Positions 56,049 to 64,000 of a stretch of DNA of 64,000 nt are shown one piece after another. The position numbers were made by a program, and so were the translations under genes. Below the pieces are notes generated by a model that saw nothing but the letters and a program-made list of their open reading frames with translations, did no database searches and was not told the DNA's origin. The stretch's first letter is position 1; every line of letters starts with the position of its first letter. The DNA is taken from contig CAVXNJ010000001.1 of NCBI GenBank assembly GCA_963763135.1, positions 62,001-126,000 of the forward strand, written 5' to 3'. The stretch is from JANMZO01 sp963763135. Lineage in GTDB: Bacteria; Actinomycetota; Acidimicrobiia; Acidimicrobiales; JANYDT01.

Positions 56049-58142
56049 ATGATGACGGCCGCAAAGCGACTTTGGTCAAAGGCGAAAGCCCGCGTCAGCG
56101 GCATCTCCCAAGCGGCTTCGGATACCACCGCGCCAGACAATGCGGGTTCCGGTCAAACCCCGGAAACCGGCCCCGCGGGCGGACCCGACGACGAACAGAC
56201 GACCCCCGCAAAACGAGGCATTTCGAAGGTCGCGCCGAGCAAGCCCGTGCACTGGGTTCCGCTGATCATCAGCATGCTGGTGCTCAACTGGGTGATCGCG
56301 GCGATCCTCCGAGGCCCTGCGCCCACCCGGGTGAAGCTTCCGTATTCGACGTTCATGGAACAGGTGAGCGAAAACAACATTGTCTCGATCTCCGCTCGCG
56401 GTGCCACGATTCAAGGTGACTTCAAAAAGGACGTCACCTATCCGCTGAAGAAGACCAGCACCGCCGAGCCGGTGACAGCGTCGAAGTTCCGAACGGAGCG
56501 ACCGACATTTGTTACAGACAACTTGTGGCTGCAGCTGCGATCCAACAAGGTCATCGTTGGAGCAGAGCCGGTCGACCAGCCCGTTTCGTTGTTTGTGCAG
56601 CTTCTCACCGGGGTGGGCCCCACCCTGCTGTTCCTCGGGCTGATGGTGTACTTCGTGCGCAAGGGAATGAAAGGCGGGGCGCTCGGATCGATCGGGCGCT
56701 CGAAAGCTGAGTTGTACGTCGCGCCGGCCACCCCGACAACGTTCGCCGACGTCGCCGGCATCGACGAGGTCGTCGACGACATGCGAGAGATCGTCGACTT
56801 CCTCAAGCATCCGAAGAAATACCACGAGCTCGGCGGGATGATCCCGAAGGGGGTTCTGCTCACCGGGCCCCCGGGTACCGGCAAGACCCTCCTGGCCCGT
56901 GCACTCGCCGGCGAGGCCGATGTACCGTTCTTCGCGGTTGCGGCGTCGGAGTTCATCGAAATGATCGTCGGCGTGGGTGCAAGCCGCGTGCGAGACCTTT
57001 TCGACAAGGCCCGCGCCGCTGCACCGGCGATCATCTTTCTCGACGAACTCGACGCGATCGGACGCGCCCGGGGCGGAGCGATGTCCTATGGCGGGCACGA
57101 TGAGCGCGAGCAGACGTTGAATCAGATTCTGACCGAAATGGACGGATTTACCGGAAACGAAGGCGTCATCGTTGTGGCCGCGACCAACCGCCCGGAGATC
57201 CTTGACCCGGCGTTGCTTCGCCCGGGCCGCTTCGATAGGCGGGTCGTGGTGAACCCGCCCGATGTGGTGGGGCGCGAGGCCATTCTCCGTATCCACACCA
57301 GAAAGGTTCCGCTGGGACCCGACGTCAACCTTCGGGTGATCGCAACGGTCACGCCCGGAATGGTCGGAGCGGAACTGCGCAACCTGGTCAATGAGGCGGC
57401 GCTGCTCGCAGCCCGGCGTCAGGAAATGATGGTCACGCTCGCCGACATGACCGATGCACTCGAACGGGTGCAACTCGGTGCGGCCCGCCACATTGTCATG
57501 ACCCTTCGTGATCGCACGCAGACCGCGGTCCACGAAGCGGGTCACGCCATCATCGCGATGCTTCTCCCCGGCGCCGACCCGGTCCGGAAAATCTCGATCA
57601 TCCCGCGCGGTCGGGCCCTCGGTGTCACGTTCCAAAGTCCTGACGCCGACCGCTACGCCATGTCAGCCACCTATCTCAACGGGCGCATCGTCGGCGCACT
57701 CGGAGGTCGGGTGGCCGAACGAATCCGCTTCGGCGAGGTCACGACCGGAGCGGAAAGCGACCTGAGCGTCGCCACCGCCATCGCTCGTCAGATGGTCGCC
57801 CGCTGGGGCATGTCGGACGCCATCGGGCCGGTCAGCGTCGACGCCGGAAGCGGCGATGCCGGATACGAACTCCCCTTCGGAGGGTCACCGATTTCCGAAC
57901 ACACCAGGGAACTCGTCGACATCGAAATTCGTCGGCTCATCGACGCCTGCGAAGTCAAGGCGACCGAGATCCTCACGGAAAACAACGACCGTCTGACGTG
58001 GCTGGTCGAAGCACTGCTCGAACACGAGACACTCGACGAGGCCGAGGCCTACCGAATCGCCAAAGTGGAGCATCGAATCGAGCGATCGGTGATTCCCGAC
58101 AAACTTGCTCCGGCGGCCATGGACGCACCTCGGCAGTTGTGA
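56049..58142 (+). CDS. ftsH: ATP-dependent zinc metalloprotease FtsH
   Basis: 697 residues. A long ~65-residue N-terminal segment precedes two membrane helices (PLIISMLVLNWVIAAILRG; TLLFLGLMVYFV) flanking the extracytoplasmic domain. The AAA module has Walker A GPPGTGKTLLARALAGE, Walker B IIFLDELDAIG and SRH ATNRPEILDPALLRPGRFDRR. The protease module has the zinc motif HEAGH in TAVHEAGHAIIAML and the third ligand Asp in GAESDLSVAT. It degrades membrane and short-lived proteins. The ATG at 56049 has AAGGAG 6 bases upstream. The stop overlaps the CtpE-like gene (GTGA). Confidence 0.96.
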   Translation: MMTAAKRLWSKAKARVSGISQAASDTTAPDNAGSGQTPETGPAGGPDDEQTTPAKRGISKVAPSKPVHWVPLIISMLVLNWVIAAILRGPAPTRVKLPYSTFMEQVSENNIVSISARGATIQGDFKKDVTYPLKKTSTAEPVTASKFRTERPTFVTDNLWLQLRSNKVIVGAEPVDQPVSLFVQLLTGVGPTLLFLGLMVYFVRKGMKGGALGSIGRSKAELYVAPATPTTFADVAGIDEVVDDMREIVDFLKHPKKYHELGGMIPKGVLLTGPPGTGKTLLARALAGEADVPFFAVAASEFIEMIVGVGASRVRDLFDKARAAAPAIIFLDELDAIGRARGGAMSYGGHDEREQTLNQILTEMDGFTGNEGVIVVAATNRPEILDPALLRPGRFDRRVVVNPPDVVGREAILRIHTRKVPLGPDVNLRVIATVTPGMVGAELRNLVNEAALLAARRQEMMVTLADMTDALERVQLGAARHIVMTLRDRTQTAVHEAGHAIIAMLLPGADPVRKISIIPRGRALGVTFQSPDADRYAMSATYLNGRIVGALGGRVAERIRFGEVTTGAESDLSVATAIARQMVARWGMSDAIGPVSVDAGSGDAGYELPFGGSPISEHTRELVDIEIRRLIDACEVKATEILTENNDRLTWLVEALLEHETLDEAEAYRIAKVEHRIERSVIPDKLAPAAMDAPRQL

Positions 58143-60568
58143 CCCCAAACGGACCGCAGCTACCAGGCGCAGCGTCCGCAATGTCGAACGCGTCACCGGC
58201 GTCTACCGACGGGGAGTTGCCGGGGCTGACCGCTACAGAGGCGGCTGCACGTCTTCAGGCTGGCGAGGGCAACACCCCCTCGCAGAGGCACGGCCGCAGC
58301 GTGGCGCAGATTGTCCGGGCCAACGTGATGACCCGGTTCAACGCCATTCTGGGAGCGTTGTTGGTCGTCATCCTGGTGCTCGGGCCGTCACGCGACGGCC
58401 TATTCGGCATCATCCTGGTCGCCAACACCTTGATCGGGATCGTGCAGGAAGTGCTTGCCAAGCGAACCTCCGACCGCCTGACCGTGATCACCGCAGCAAA
58501 AGTCCACGTTCGCCGCGACGGAATCGACACCGAGGTCGAGACCGCAATGGTCGTCCGAGGTGACGTCGTTGGATTGCAGGCCGGGGATCAGGTGGTCGTC
58601 GACGGCCCGGTCCTAGCAAGCGTTGGGCTGGAAATCAATGAATCGCTCCTCACCGGGGAAGCCGAACCGCAAAGCAAACCTGTCGGAGCGAACCTCCGTT
58701 CCGGAAGTTTTGTCACCGCTGGCACCGGCTTCATGCGAGCCGACGAGGTAGGTGACGCTTCCTACGCAAACACGCTCTCAGCTCAGGTGCGCAACTTTGT
58801 ACCGGTGCAGTCCGAACTGCGCGCCGCCACGGACAAGGTCCTACTGCTCGTGACATGGGCTATCGGTCCGATCGCCACGGCACTTTTGGTCGGCCAAAGA
58901 CTGGGCGGTGAAACATGGAAAAGCGCGGTGTTCGGCGCCGCCACCGGTGTTGTGGAGATCGTTCCGGAAGGGTTCGTACTTCTCACTTCGGTAACGCTGG
59001 CCATGAGCATCGTCCGACTCGGCCGATCAGGGGTGCTGGTCAAAGAACTCGCGGCGGTCGAAGGCTTGGCCCGGGTCGACACCATGTGCTTCGACAAGAC
59101 CGGGACGCTGACCGAGGGAGATCCCGTCGTTGATGACGTGGTTCCGTGTGGCACGACCCCACTCGCTGACATTGTCGGAGCCCTTTCGGCGCTGACTGTC
59201 GAAGCGACAAACGGAACCGGAATTGCTATGCAGGCATACCTTCAGTCGAAGGACCGGACGGACGTGAAGGGCGACGTTGTGCCGTTCTCGTCGACCCGCA
59301 AATGGGCGGCGCTGTCTTCCGTCGGCATGGGCACAGACTCGGCGTCGGGCACCTGGGTCATGGGTGCGCCCGAAGTCCTGCTCGACGTCGGCGATACCGC
59401 AAACGATGCGATGCTCGCGGAGGTGGACAAGCGAACTGAACTCGGTCGTCGGGTGCTCGTGCTGGCGAGAAGCGACAGCCCAATGAAGGGCGACACCCTG
59501 CCGACAGGCCTTCAGGCCTGCGGACTGATCGCGTTGAAGGAGCAGATTCGCAAAGACGCCCGATCCACCCTCGACTACTTCGCCAAACAGGGTGTCGATG
59601 TGAAGATCATCTCCGGCGACAGTCCGACAACCGTGGCTGCGATCGCGTTAGCCGCAGGGCTGCACGGCCTCGACGAAGCGCGGGCCATCGTCGATGCTCG
59701 ATCCCTTACTGACGACACCGCGTTGTTCGACTCGATCGTTCCGGCCCATGTCGTGGGGCGAACGAGCCCCGAGCAGAAGCGAAGCATGGTCAAGGGTCTG
59801 CAGCAACAGGGGCGAACGGTCGCCATGACCGGCGACGGCGTCAACGATGCGCTGGCGCTCAAAGCCGCAGACCTTGGAATCGCCATGGGAGCCGGCAGCG
59901 AGGCCACCAAAGCCGTCGCCCAGCTGATTCTGGTTCACGGCAATTTCGCAGCACTCCCCGGCGTTGTCGCCGAGGGCCGACGGGTCATAGCGAACGTCGA
60001 ACGGGTGGCGAAGCTCTTCATAACGAAGACGATCTACGCAGGAGTGCTGGCAATCACCACGGGTATTGCGCAGCTGCCATTTCCGTTTCTGCCTCGCCAA
60101 CTCACACTAATAAGTTCACTTACTATTGGTATCCCCGGCTTCTTCCTCGCCTTCACTCCGGATGGGCCCGTCGCGAAGCCGGGATTCATGCGCCGCGTCG
60201 TGATCTTCGCCGTTCCGGCCGGACTTATCGCCGCCGTCGCCACGTTCGCGGTGTACCGGTTGGCGTTGGTCAGTCCAAGCACCTCAATCTCCGAAGCCCG
60301 CACGGCCGCCACCATGGTGTTGGGGCTCACCGGACTCTGGATCGTCGATGTGTTGGCCAGGCCGCACTCGAAATGGCGGACGCTGTTGATAGGGCTCATA
60401 ACCTCCCTCGCCGTTTGCGCTTTCGCCGTGCCGTGGAGTCGTCGGTTCTGGGTCCTCGAATTCCCCGTGCCCACCGTGATGCTCGAAGCGGCGGCCATCG
60501 CGATTTCTGCGGTGGCGACGATCGAGATCGGATGGCGGGTTGCGACAGCCTCGAAGCGCTTCACGTAA
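58139..60568 (+). CDS. CtpE-like P-type ATPase
   Basis: About 809 residues. Actuator motif NESLLTGEAEPQSKP, membrane segment GVVEIVPEGFVLLTSVTLAMS typical of the CtpE branch, phosphorylation site CFDKTGTLTEGDP, hinge TGDGVNDALALKAADLGIAMG, and six C-terminal helices. Mycobacterial CtpE is linked to Ca2+ uptake and cell-envelope integrity; the ion here is inferred only by similarity. The GTG at 58139 overlaps the ftsH stop; an ATG at 58181 is the alternative. Coupling to ftsH suggests a membrane-quality or envelope role. Confidence 0.88.
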   Translation: MTPNGPQLPGAASAMSNASPASTDGELPGLTATEAAARLQAGEGNTPSQRHGRSVAQIVRANVMTRFNAILGALLVVILVLGPSRDGLFGIILVANTLIGIVQEVLAKRTSDRLTVITAAKVHVRRDGIDTEVETAMVVRGDVVGLQAGDQVVVDGPVLASVGLEINESLLTGEAEPQSKPVGANLRSGSFVTAGTGFMRADEVGDASYANTLSAQVRNFVPVQSELRAATDKVLLLVTWAIGPIATALLVGQRLGGETWKSAVFGAATGVVEIVPEGFVLLTSVTLAMSIVRLGRSGVLVKELAAVEGLARVDTMCFDKTGTLTEGDPVVDDVVPCGTTPLADIVGALSALTVEATNGTGIAMQAYLQSKDRTDVKGDVVPFSSTRKWAALSSVGMGTDSASGTWVMGAPEVLLDVGDTANDAMLAEVDKRTELGRRVLVLARSDSPMKGDTLPTGLQACGLIALKEQIRKDARSTLDYFAKQGVDVKIISGDSPTTVAAIALAAGLHGLDEARAIVDARSLTDDTALFDSIVPAHVVGRTSPEQKRSMVKGLQQQGRTVAMTGDGVNDALALKAADLGIAMGAGSEATKAVAQLILVHGNFAALPGVVAEGRRVIANVERVAKLFITKTIYAGVLAITTGIAQLPFPFLPRQLTLISSLTIGIPGFFLAFTPDGPVAKPGFMRRVVIFAVPAGLIAAVATFAVYRLALVSPSTSISEARTAATMVLGLTGLWIVDVLARPHSKWRTLLIGLITSLAVCAFAVPWSRRFWVLEFPVPTVMLEAAAIAISAVATIEIGWRVATASKRFT

Positions 60569-60623
60569 ACGAGTGACGACCGCGGAACTGCTCCAAGCTT
60601 TCGACTACCTGGTAACCCAGGCG

Positions 60624-61376
60624 TCAGGGTGTAGGGCCGGAACGGTTCGAAGGCGATGGCCACGCAAAGTCGCCGGCGCGCAGTCGACCGGCAATCAGAT
60701 CACTCGCCACCATCGTAAGTTGTCGATTGTGGCTCCGGGAATAATGTCGAAGCAGGTCAAAAGCTTCCATCATGTCGATCTGACGAAATTCGGCCAACAT
60801 CCCCTTGGCCTGCTCGATCGCTACCCGACTGTCGAGCGCGTGTTGAAGCCGACCCGCCCGTAGCTGCAGCTCCCGTGAGCCCTGTTCCTGAAGAATGGCG
60901 ATGCTCGCAACATCACCGAGAGCCTGGGCCAAACTGACATCGGCCGCCGGGAGCGGTTCGTGGCCATGACGGAAGAAGTTAAGTGCACCGATCACTTCCG
61001 AACGAACGCGCAGTGGGAGCGCACACACCGACCCGAACCCCTCGTTCAGAGCTTCACTGCTGAACCTCGGCCATCGATCCCGGGCCAACCGGAGGTCGTT
61101 GTGCACGACTGGCATGCCCGTGGCGAACGCTTCGAGACAGGGCCCTTCATCGTTTTGCAGCTGGAAAAGCTCAAGCAATCGAGCCTTTTCACTCGAAGCC
61201 GCCATGACCCTCAACGTGCCACTGGTGTCGGCCAGGAGAATACCGACGGCATCGACATCAACCAGTTGGACGCACCGATCGGCCAAAACCGTCAAAAGGT
61301 CGATCAAATCGAATTCGTCGACCAGCGAATCAATTAGTTGAACGAAAGTTTGCGTGAGAACTTCTTCGCGGGTCAT
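60624..61376 (-). CDS. GAF-ANTAR RNA-binding regulator 1
   Basis: 250 residues. N-terminal GAF at ~10-160 (LTVLADRCVQLVDVDAVGILLAD ... GFGSVCALPLRVRSEVIGALNFF), then a C-terminal ANTAR at ~175-235 (LQHALDSRVAIEQAKGMLAEFRQIDMMEAFDLLRHYSRSHNR) with the helix residues used to bind terminator hairpins in mRNA. It likely acts as an antiterminator. It follows a second GAF-ANTAR gene 66 bp upstream on the same strand. Confidence 0.92.
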   Translation of the reverse strand: MTREEVLTQTFVQLIDSLVDEFDLIDLLTVLADRCVQLVDVDAVGILLADTSGTLRVMAASSEKARLLELFQLQNDEGPCLEAFATGMPVVHNDLRLARDRWPRFSSEALNEGFGSVCALPLRVRSEVIGALNFFRHGHEPLPAADVSLAQALGDVASIAILQEQGSRELQLRAGRLQHALDSRVAIEQAKGMLAEFRQIDMMEAFDLLRHYSRSHNRQLTMVASDLIAGRLRAGDFAWPSPSNRSGPTP

Positions 61377-61442
61377 GAACGCAGTCGGTTCACTGATGCA
61401 GTTCGCAGGAAGTTCCTCCGCTCAGAAGAACGACGGGCCAAT

Positions 61443-62159
61443 TCACTCCGTGGCATTGAGACCTCGATCATCGTGAAGGTGGATGCGTCGATCAACAATA
61501 TCGGCGGCCACGTCGCCGAGTGGTCGGGCGCACGAATACGCATACGCACGGATTCGCGCCAGCGCTTCGTTCGTTCCAATCCCCAACTGGATCGCGACCA
61601 CGCCCGAAGCCTGGTGGACCTCGGCCCGGTGCGAGGCATCGTCGATCAGCGAAGTGGCCAAAACGTCAGGCTCCTCCTCCGCTTGCACTGACAGGATTGC
61701 TTCCGTCAGCACGTCGGCCAGCATGACGCTGTCGTCGCTTTGTTCGGCAGTCAGACAACCAGGCGTGTCGCGATAGATCGTCATGGCCCCGATTCGTCCA
61801 TCGCCGTGGCCGAGCGGAAAAGCGAACACGGCACACGCACCGGCTTCAAGGGCCGATGGCGAGTAGTTGGGCCACTTCTTGTCGGTCTTTGCCCGCAGGT
61901 CGTCTGAGCCTGAAGAGAGACCTGAACGAAAAGCGTCATGACAGGGTCCTTCCCCCAGCGAGTACTGCAATTCCTCAAGCTGTCGTGTGAGTTCGTTGGA
62001 CGCGCACATCGGACCGGTGTGATGGCGGGTCATCAAGGTCAGCCCGACTCCGGTCACCCGGAGTACATCCACGCAAGCGGCACACAGGGTCGCACCAGGT
62101 TTGATGATGATCTGTCGGGCCAGAGCGACCGAAATCGCCTTGGCCCGCTCCTCACGCAA
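61443..62159 (-). CDS. GAF-ANTAR RNA-binding regulator 2
   Basis: 238 residues with the same plan as its neighbour: GAF (~20-160, VDVLRVTGVGLTLMTRHHTG ... GDGRIGAMTIYRDTP) and ANTAR (ASHRAEVHQASGVVAIQLGIGTNEALARIRAYAYSCARPLGD). The ANTAR helices are less typical (VHQASG rather than IEQAKG), but this SG form is known in actinobacteria. The start overlaps the upstream STAS gene by 8 bp, so STAS and this protein are coupled. Confidence 0.9.
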   Translation of the reverse strand: MREERAKAISVALARQIIIKPGATLCAACVDVLRVTGVGLTLMTRHHTGPMCASNELTRQLEELQYSLGEGPCHDAFRSGLSSGSDDLRAKTDKKWPNYSPSALEAGACAVFAFPLGHGDGRIGAMTIYRDTPGCLTAEQSDDSVMLADVLTEAILSVQAEEEPDVLATSLIDDASHRAEVHQASGVVAIQLGIGTNEALARIRAYAYSCARPLGDVAADIVDRRIHLHDDRGLNATE

Positions 62160-62496
62160 AGAGTGCGCCGATTTCGCAGATGGTGAACAGTCGCTGCACG
62201 CAACGTGGGGACCCGCGAACCTGCAGTTTCCAATGGGCGTTGACGTTCAGCAGTGCACCGATGATTGCGGCGTCGAGGAATGTCACCTCAGTGACATCGA
62301 CGAGCAACCGGCTACCCGGCGATGCCGTGGCCAGGGCCTCAGCCTCAACAAAGAGGGTTCGGGAGAGTTCGCTCGCGGTCGAAGCATCCTGCTCGCCGCT
62401 CAACCAAACGATGGTCTGATCGGGATAATTGGTGACCCGCTGCCCCCGGAGGCGGGATGGAAGCTGAATTGATGCGTCTACGTTTGAATCAACCAT
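62152..62496 (-). CDS. STAS-domain protein lacking the phosphorylatable Ser
   Basis: 114 residues with a STAS fold (TIVWLSGEQDASTASELSRTLFVE ... RLLVDVTEVTFLDAAIIGALLN). Where RsbV-like proteins have D-S-S/T-G, this one reads LDAAIIG, so the usual phosphorylation site is missing and it cannot act as a classical phospho-switch. It heads the STAS-GAF-ANTAR-GAF-ANTAR operon and may act as a scaffold or sensor within a stressosome-like set (inference). The 226-bp gap upstream shows no other gene. Confidence 0.85.
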   Translation of the reverse strand: MVDSNVDASIQLPSRLRGQRVTNYPDQTIVWLSGEQDASTASELSRTLFVEAEALATASPGSRLLVDVTEVTFLDAAIIGALLNVNAHWKLQVRGSPRCVQRLFTICEIGALFA

Positions 62497-62722
62497 GACT
62501 CTCCTTGGAAGACAACGTCATGAGCAAACGCGCTACCAGGGTCTGGAGCACCGCATTTCGAGCCTTTGGGATCTACAAACGAAGATCGTGGCTCTGTCAA
62601 GGACGCTACACCATCGGGTCGCGAAGCCCCACCGGAGGATTGTCACTGGGCGTGGCGATCGTTCGAACGGGTCACCGCCGGTCGCTGACCTGCCCGATAA
62701 GACGGAGTGGAAGGTCTTTGGT

Positions 62723-63835
62723 CTATCCGTGCAACCGAAGGGTGTCGCTCGCATCCTTCGCCGAAAGTGCCGAAGGTCCCGAGAGCACACGCTCGTAAAG
62801 GTCGGCGTAGCGCCGGGCCATCGTCATCCGATGAAACCGACTGACGGCCCGTTCACGGATCCGGGACCGGTCGAGCCCTCCCACGAAACGGAGCGCATCG
62901 ACTGCCCCTTCGGCATCGTCGACCAGAAAGCCGGTCACTCCCTCCTCGACAATTTCAGCCATTGAACCTTTCGCGTACGCGACGACCGGGGTTCCACACG
63001 CCATCGCCTCCACGACGCTGAAGCCGAAAGGTTCGTCGAAGCCGATCAAGTGCAACAGCGCGTACGCATGACCGAGAACCTCTGCTTTGTCTTCCGCGCT
63101 CACCATTCCGACGAATCGGACCATTTCGCCATCGATATGTGGACGTACTTTTTCCTCGAAGTAGCGTTCGTCTTGAATGAGGCCGGCGATGATAAGTGGC
63201 CGACCCGCCTCCCGAGCGACCCGGATCGCGACGTCGGGACCCTTGTCGGGATGGATGCGTCCGAAGAACAGGAGATGCTCACCGGGTTCGGGATGCAAGC
63301 GGAATGCATCGGTGTTGATTCCGTGATGAATCGTTGCTGCGTAATGGAGGCTCGGTTCGCGGTCGGCGTCGCTGATCGCCACATAATGCGTTGTCGAGTT
63401 GTAGCGCTTGTAGACCCGCTTGATGGCCGACGATGAGAACCCGTGGACCGTCGTGACGACCGGTGTGCGAACGAGTCGGCTGTAGGTGAGCGGAAGGAAA
63501 TCGAACCCGTTGTGAATGATGTCGAAGTCGTCTGCCTGTTCAAACACCGAAGCGATATGAAGACACTCGGCCACCTTCGGGTCCACGTTCGCGTCCTCCG
63601 ACCAACCACGCGGAAGGGTTGAATGCAACTTGGCGCTCGTTAGTGAATCCCCGGTCGCGAACAACGTCACATCGTGACCGAGCTCGACCAGACTTTCGGT
63701 GAGGAGGGACGCGAAAAGTTCCCAGGGTCCATAACCTCGTGGAGGTGTCCGCCACGCGAGTGGAGCGAGAATCGCGATCCTCCGTGCGCATACCGAATTA
63801 TCCTGCGCTGTTGCGGAATCGGCCTGGGTTTGCAC
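62723..63835 (-). CDS. GT4-family glycosyltransferase
   Basis: 370 residues, GT-B fold. N-terminal donor-side glycine loop APLAWRTPPRGYGPWELF, FDIIHNGFDFLP, TVHGFSSSAIKRVYKRY, and the C-terminal nucleotide-sugar domain LLFFGRIHPDKGPDVAIRVA, FVGMVSAEDKAEVLGHAYALL, and the E-x7-E motif FDEPFGFSVVEAMACGTPVVAYAKGSMAEIV. It uses a nucleotide sugar to extend an unknown acceptor; no polysaccharide cluster is in view, though gpgS is elsewhere in the window. It ends 226 bp upstream of the STAS gene start on the same strand. Confidence 0.9.
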   Translation of the reverse strand: MQTQADSATAQDNSVCARRIAILAPLAWRTPPRGYGPWELFASLLTESLVELGHDVTLFATGDSLTSAKLHSTLPRGWSEDANVDPKVAECLHIASVFEQADDFDIIHNGFDFLPLTYSRLVRTPVVTTVHGFSSSAIKRVYKRYNSTTHYVAISDADREPSLHYAATIHHGINTDAFRLHPEPGEHLLFFGRIHPDKGPDVAIRVAREAGRPLIIAGLIQDERYFEEKVRPHIDGEMVRFVGMVSAEDKAEVLGHAYALLHLIGFDEPFGFSVVEAMACGTPVVAYAKGSMAEIVEEGVTGFLVDDAEGAVDALRFVGGLDRSRIRERAVSRFHRMTMARRYADLYERVLSGPSALSAKDASDTLRLHG

Positions 63836-63871
63836 TGCATGATGTCATGGCGTTCTTACTTCCTCTGGGGA

Positions 63872-63890
63872 CGTTGCCTTCCAGGCAACG
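63872..63890. promoter_or_regulatory. Hairpin upstream of the GT4 gene
   Basis: CGTTGCC (63872-63878) and GGCAACG (63884-63890), 7-bp perfect arms with a 5-base loop, 37 bases upstream of the GT4 start codon. It may be an operator or a structured leader for that gene. Confidence 0.45.
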
Positions 63891-63932
63891 CCACTAACCG
63901 CGTGTCGGTTTTTGCCAACTCGCTTAGACATG

Positions 63933-63949
63933 GGTGCACCTCGTGCACC
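63933..63949. promoter_or_regulatory. 17-bp palindrome upstream of the GT4 gene
   Basis: GGTGCAC-CTC-GTGCACC, perfect 7-bp arms around a 3-base centre, about 100 bases upstream of the GT4 start. GTGCAC-type dyads are typical operator shapes for dimeric regulators; no regulator gene is adjacent in the window. Confidence 0.5.
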
Positions 63950-64000
63950 TTTACGTAGACTGCTCTGCCCTCCGGTTTCCAACTTCCAGGGCAATTGGTT

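Noticed and set aside
56076..57635. 519-residue open frame antisense to ftsH
   Set aside because: ftsH carries Walker, SRH and HEAGH motifs across this span; the antisense reading has no domain and no ribosome site.
1..64000. tRNA, rRNA or mobile elements
   Set aside because: I looked through the gaps between genes for tRNA-like T-loops, rRNA segments, transposase or integrase frames and terminal inverted repeats, and found none I could support; a computed scan could still reveal a missed tRNA.

Overview
The window is high-GC DNA with tightly packed genes, many GTG starts and frequent 4-11 bp ATGA/GTGA overlaps. Gene content (GpgS-type glucosyl-3-phosphoglycerate synthase, GAF-ANTAR proteins, a CtpE-like P-type ATPase, MalT-like LuxR regulators) points to an actinobacterium. 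An Acidimicrobiia-like lineage is my best guess, but it is an inference from gene style, not from a marker gene. I see no rRNA, tRNA, CRISPR array, transposase, integrase or phage gene.

Region 1 (1-12.6 kb) is ordinary metabolism: a 3'-truncated glycerol-3-phosphate dehydrogenase, a secreted SH3-like protein, a DODA-type dioxygenase, an acyl-CoA synthetase, gpgS with three tandem 19-bp repeats upstream, an enolase-superfamily enzyme, a membrane protein, threonine aldolase, an acyl-CoA desaturase and an acyl-CoA dehydrogenase. Region 2 (11.7-14.4 kb) is the most interesting part. An 81-residue peptide with a C-x2-C motif, a DUF692/MNIO multinuclear iron oxygenase and a small HvfC/MbnC-like partner overlap head to tail, facing a divergent gene of unknown function. 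This looks like a RiPP (modified peptide) cassette.

Region 3 (14.7-25 kb) holds siroheme synthesis, a siroheme nitrite/sulfite reductase and DUF4202 (assimilatory sulfur or nitrogen reduction). A 43-bp near-perfect palindrome follows, then an NAD-dependent molybdenum formate dehydrogenase (FdsG-FdsB fusion, FdsA, FdsD) and a GAF-GGDEF-EAL protein. Region 4 (25-35.3 kb) has a class III aminotransferase, O-acetylhomoserine sulfhydrylase, an SDR enzyme, two giant tandem LuxR/AAA regulators and a small Nif11/NHLP-leader-like peptide. From 15.9 to 33.9 kb at least eight single-base frameshifts break five conserved genes. Such clustering suggests local sequence error at least as much as decay.

Region 5 (35.3-64 kb) is rich in stress and metal-homeostasis functions: MgtA-type ATPase, MacB-like ABC exporter, VIT/CBS/flavin split-barrel operon, Dps, superoxide dismutase, an anti-sigma kinase/STAS/SpoIIE phosphatase partner-switching set, universal stress protein, YihY/BrkB membrane protein, FtsH coupled to a CtpE-like ATPase, and a STAS-GAF-ANTAR-GAF-ANTAR operon. 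It also carries a ThuA-like/Gfo-Idh-MocA sugar pair and a terminal GT4 glycosyltransferase.
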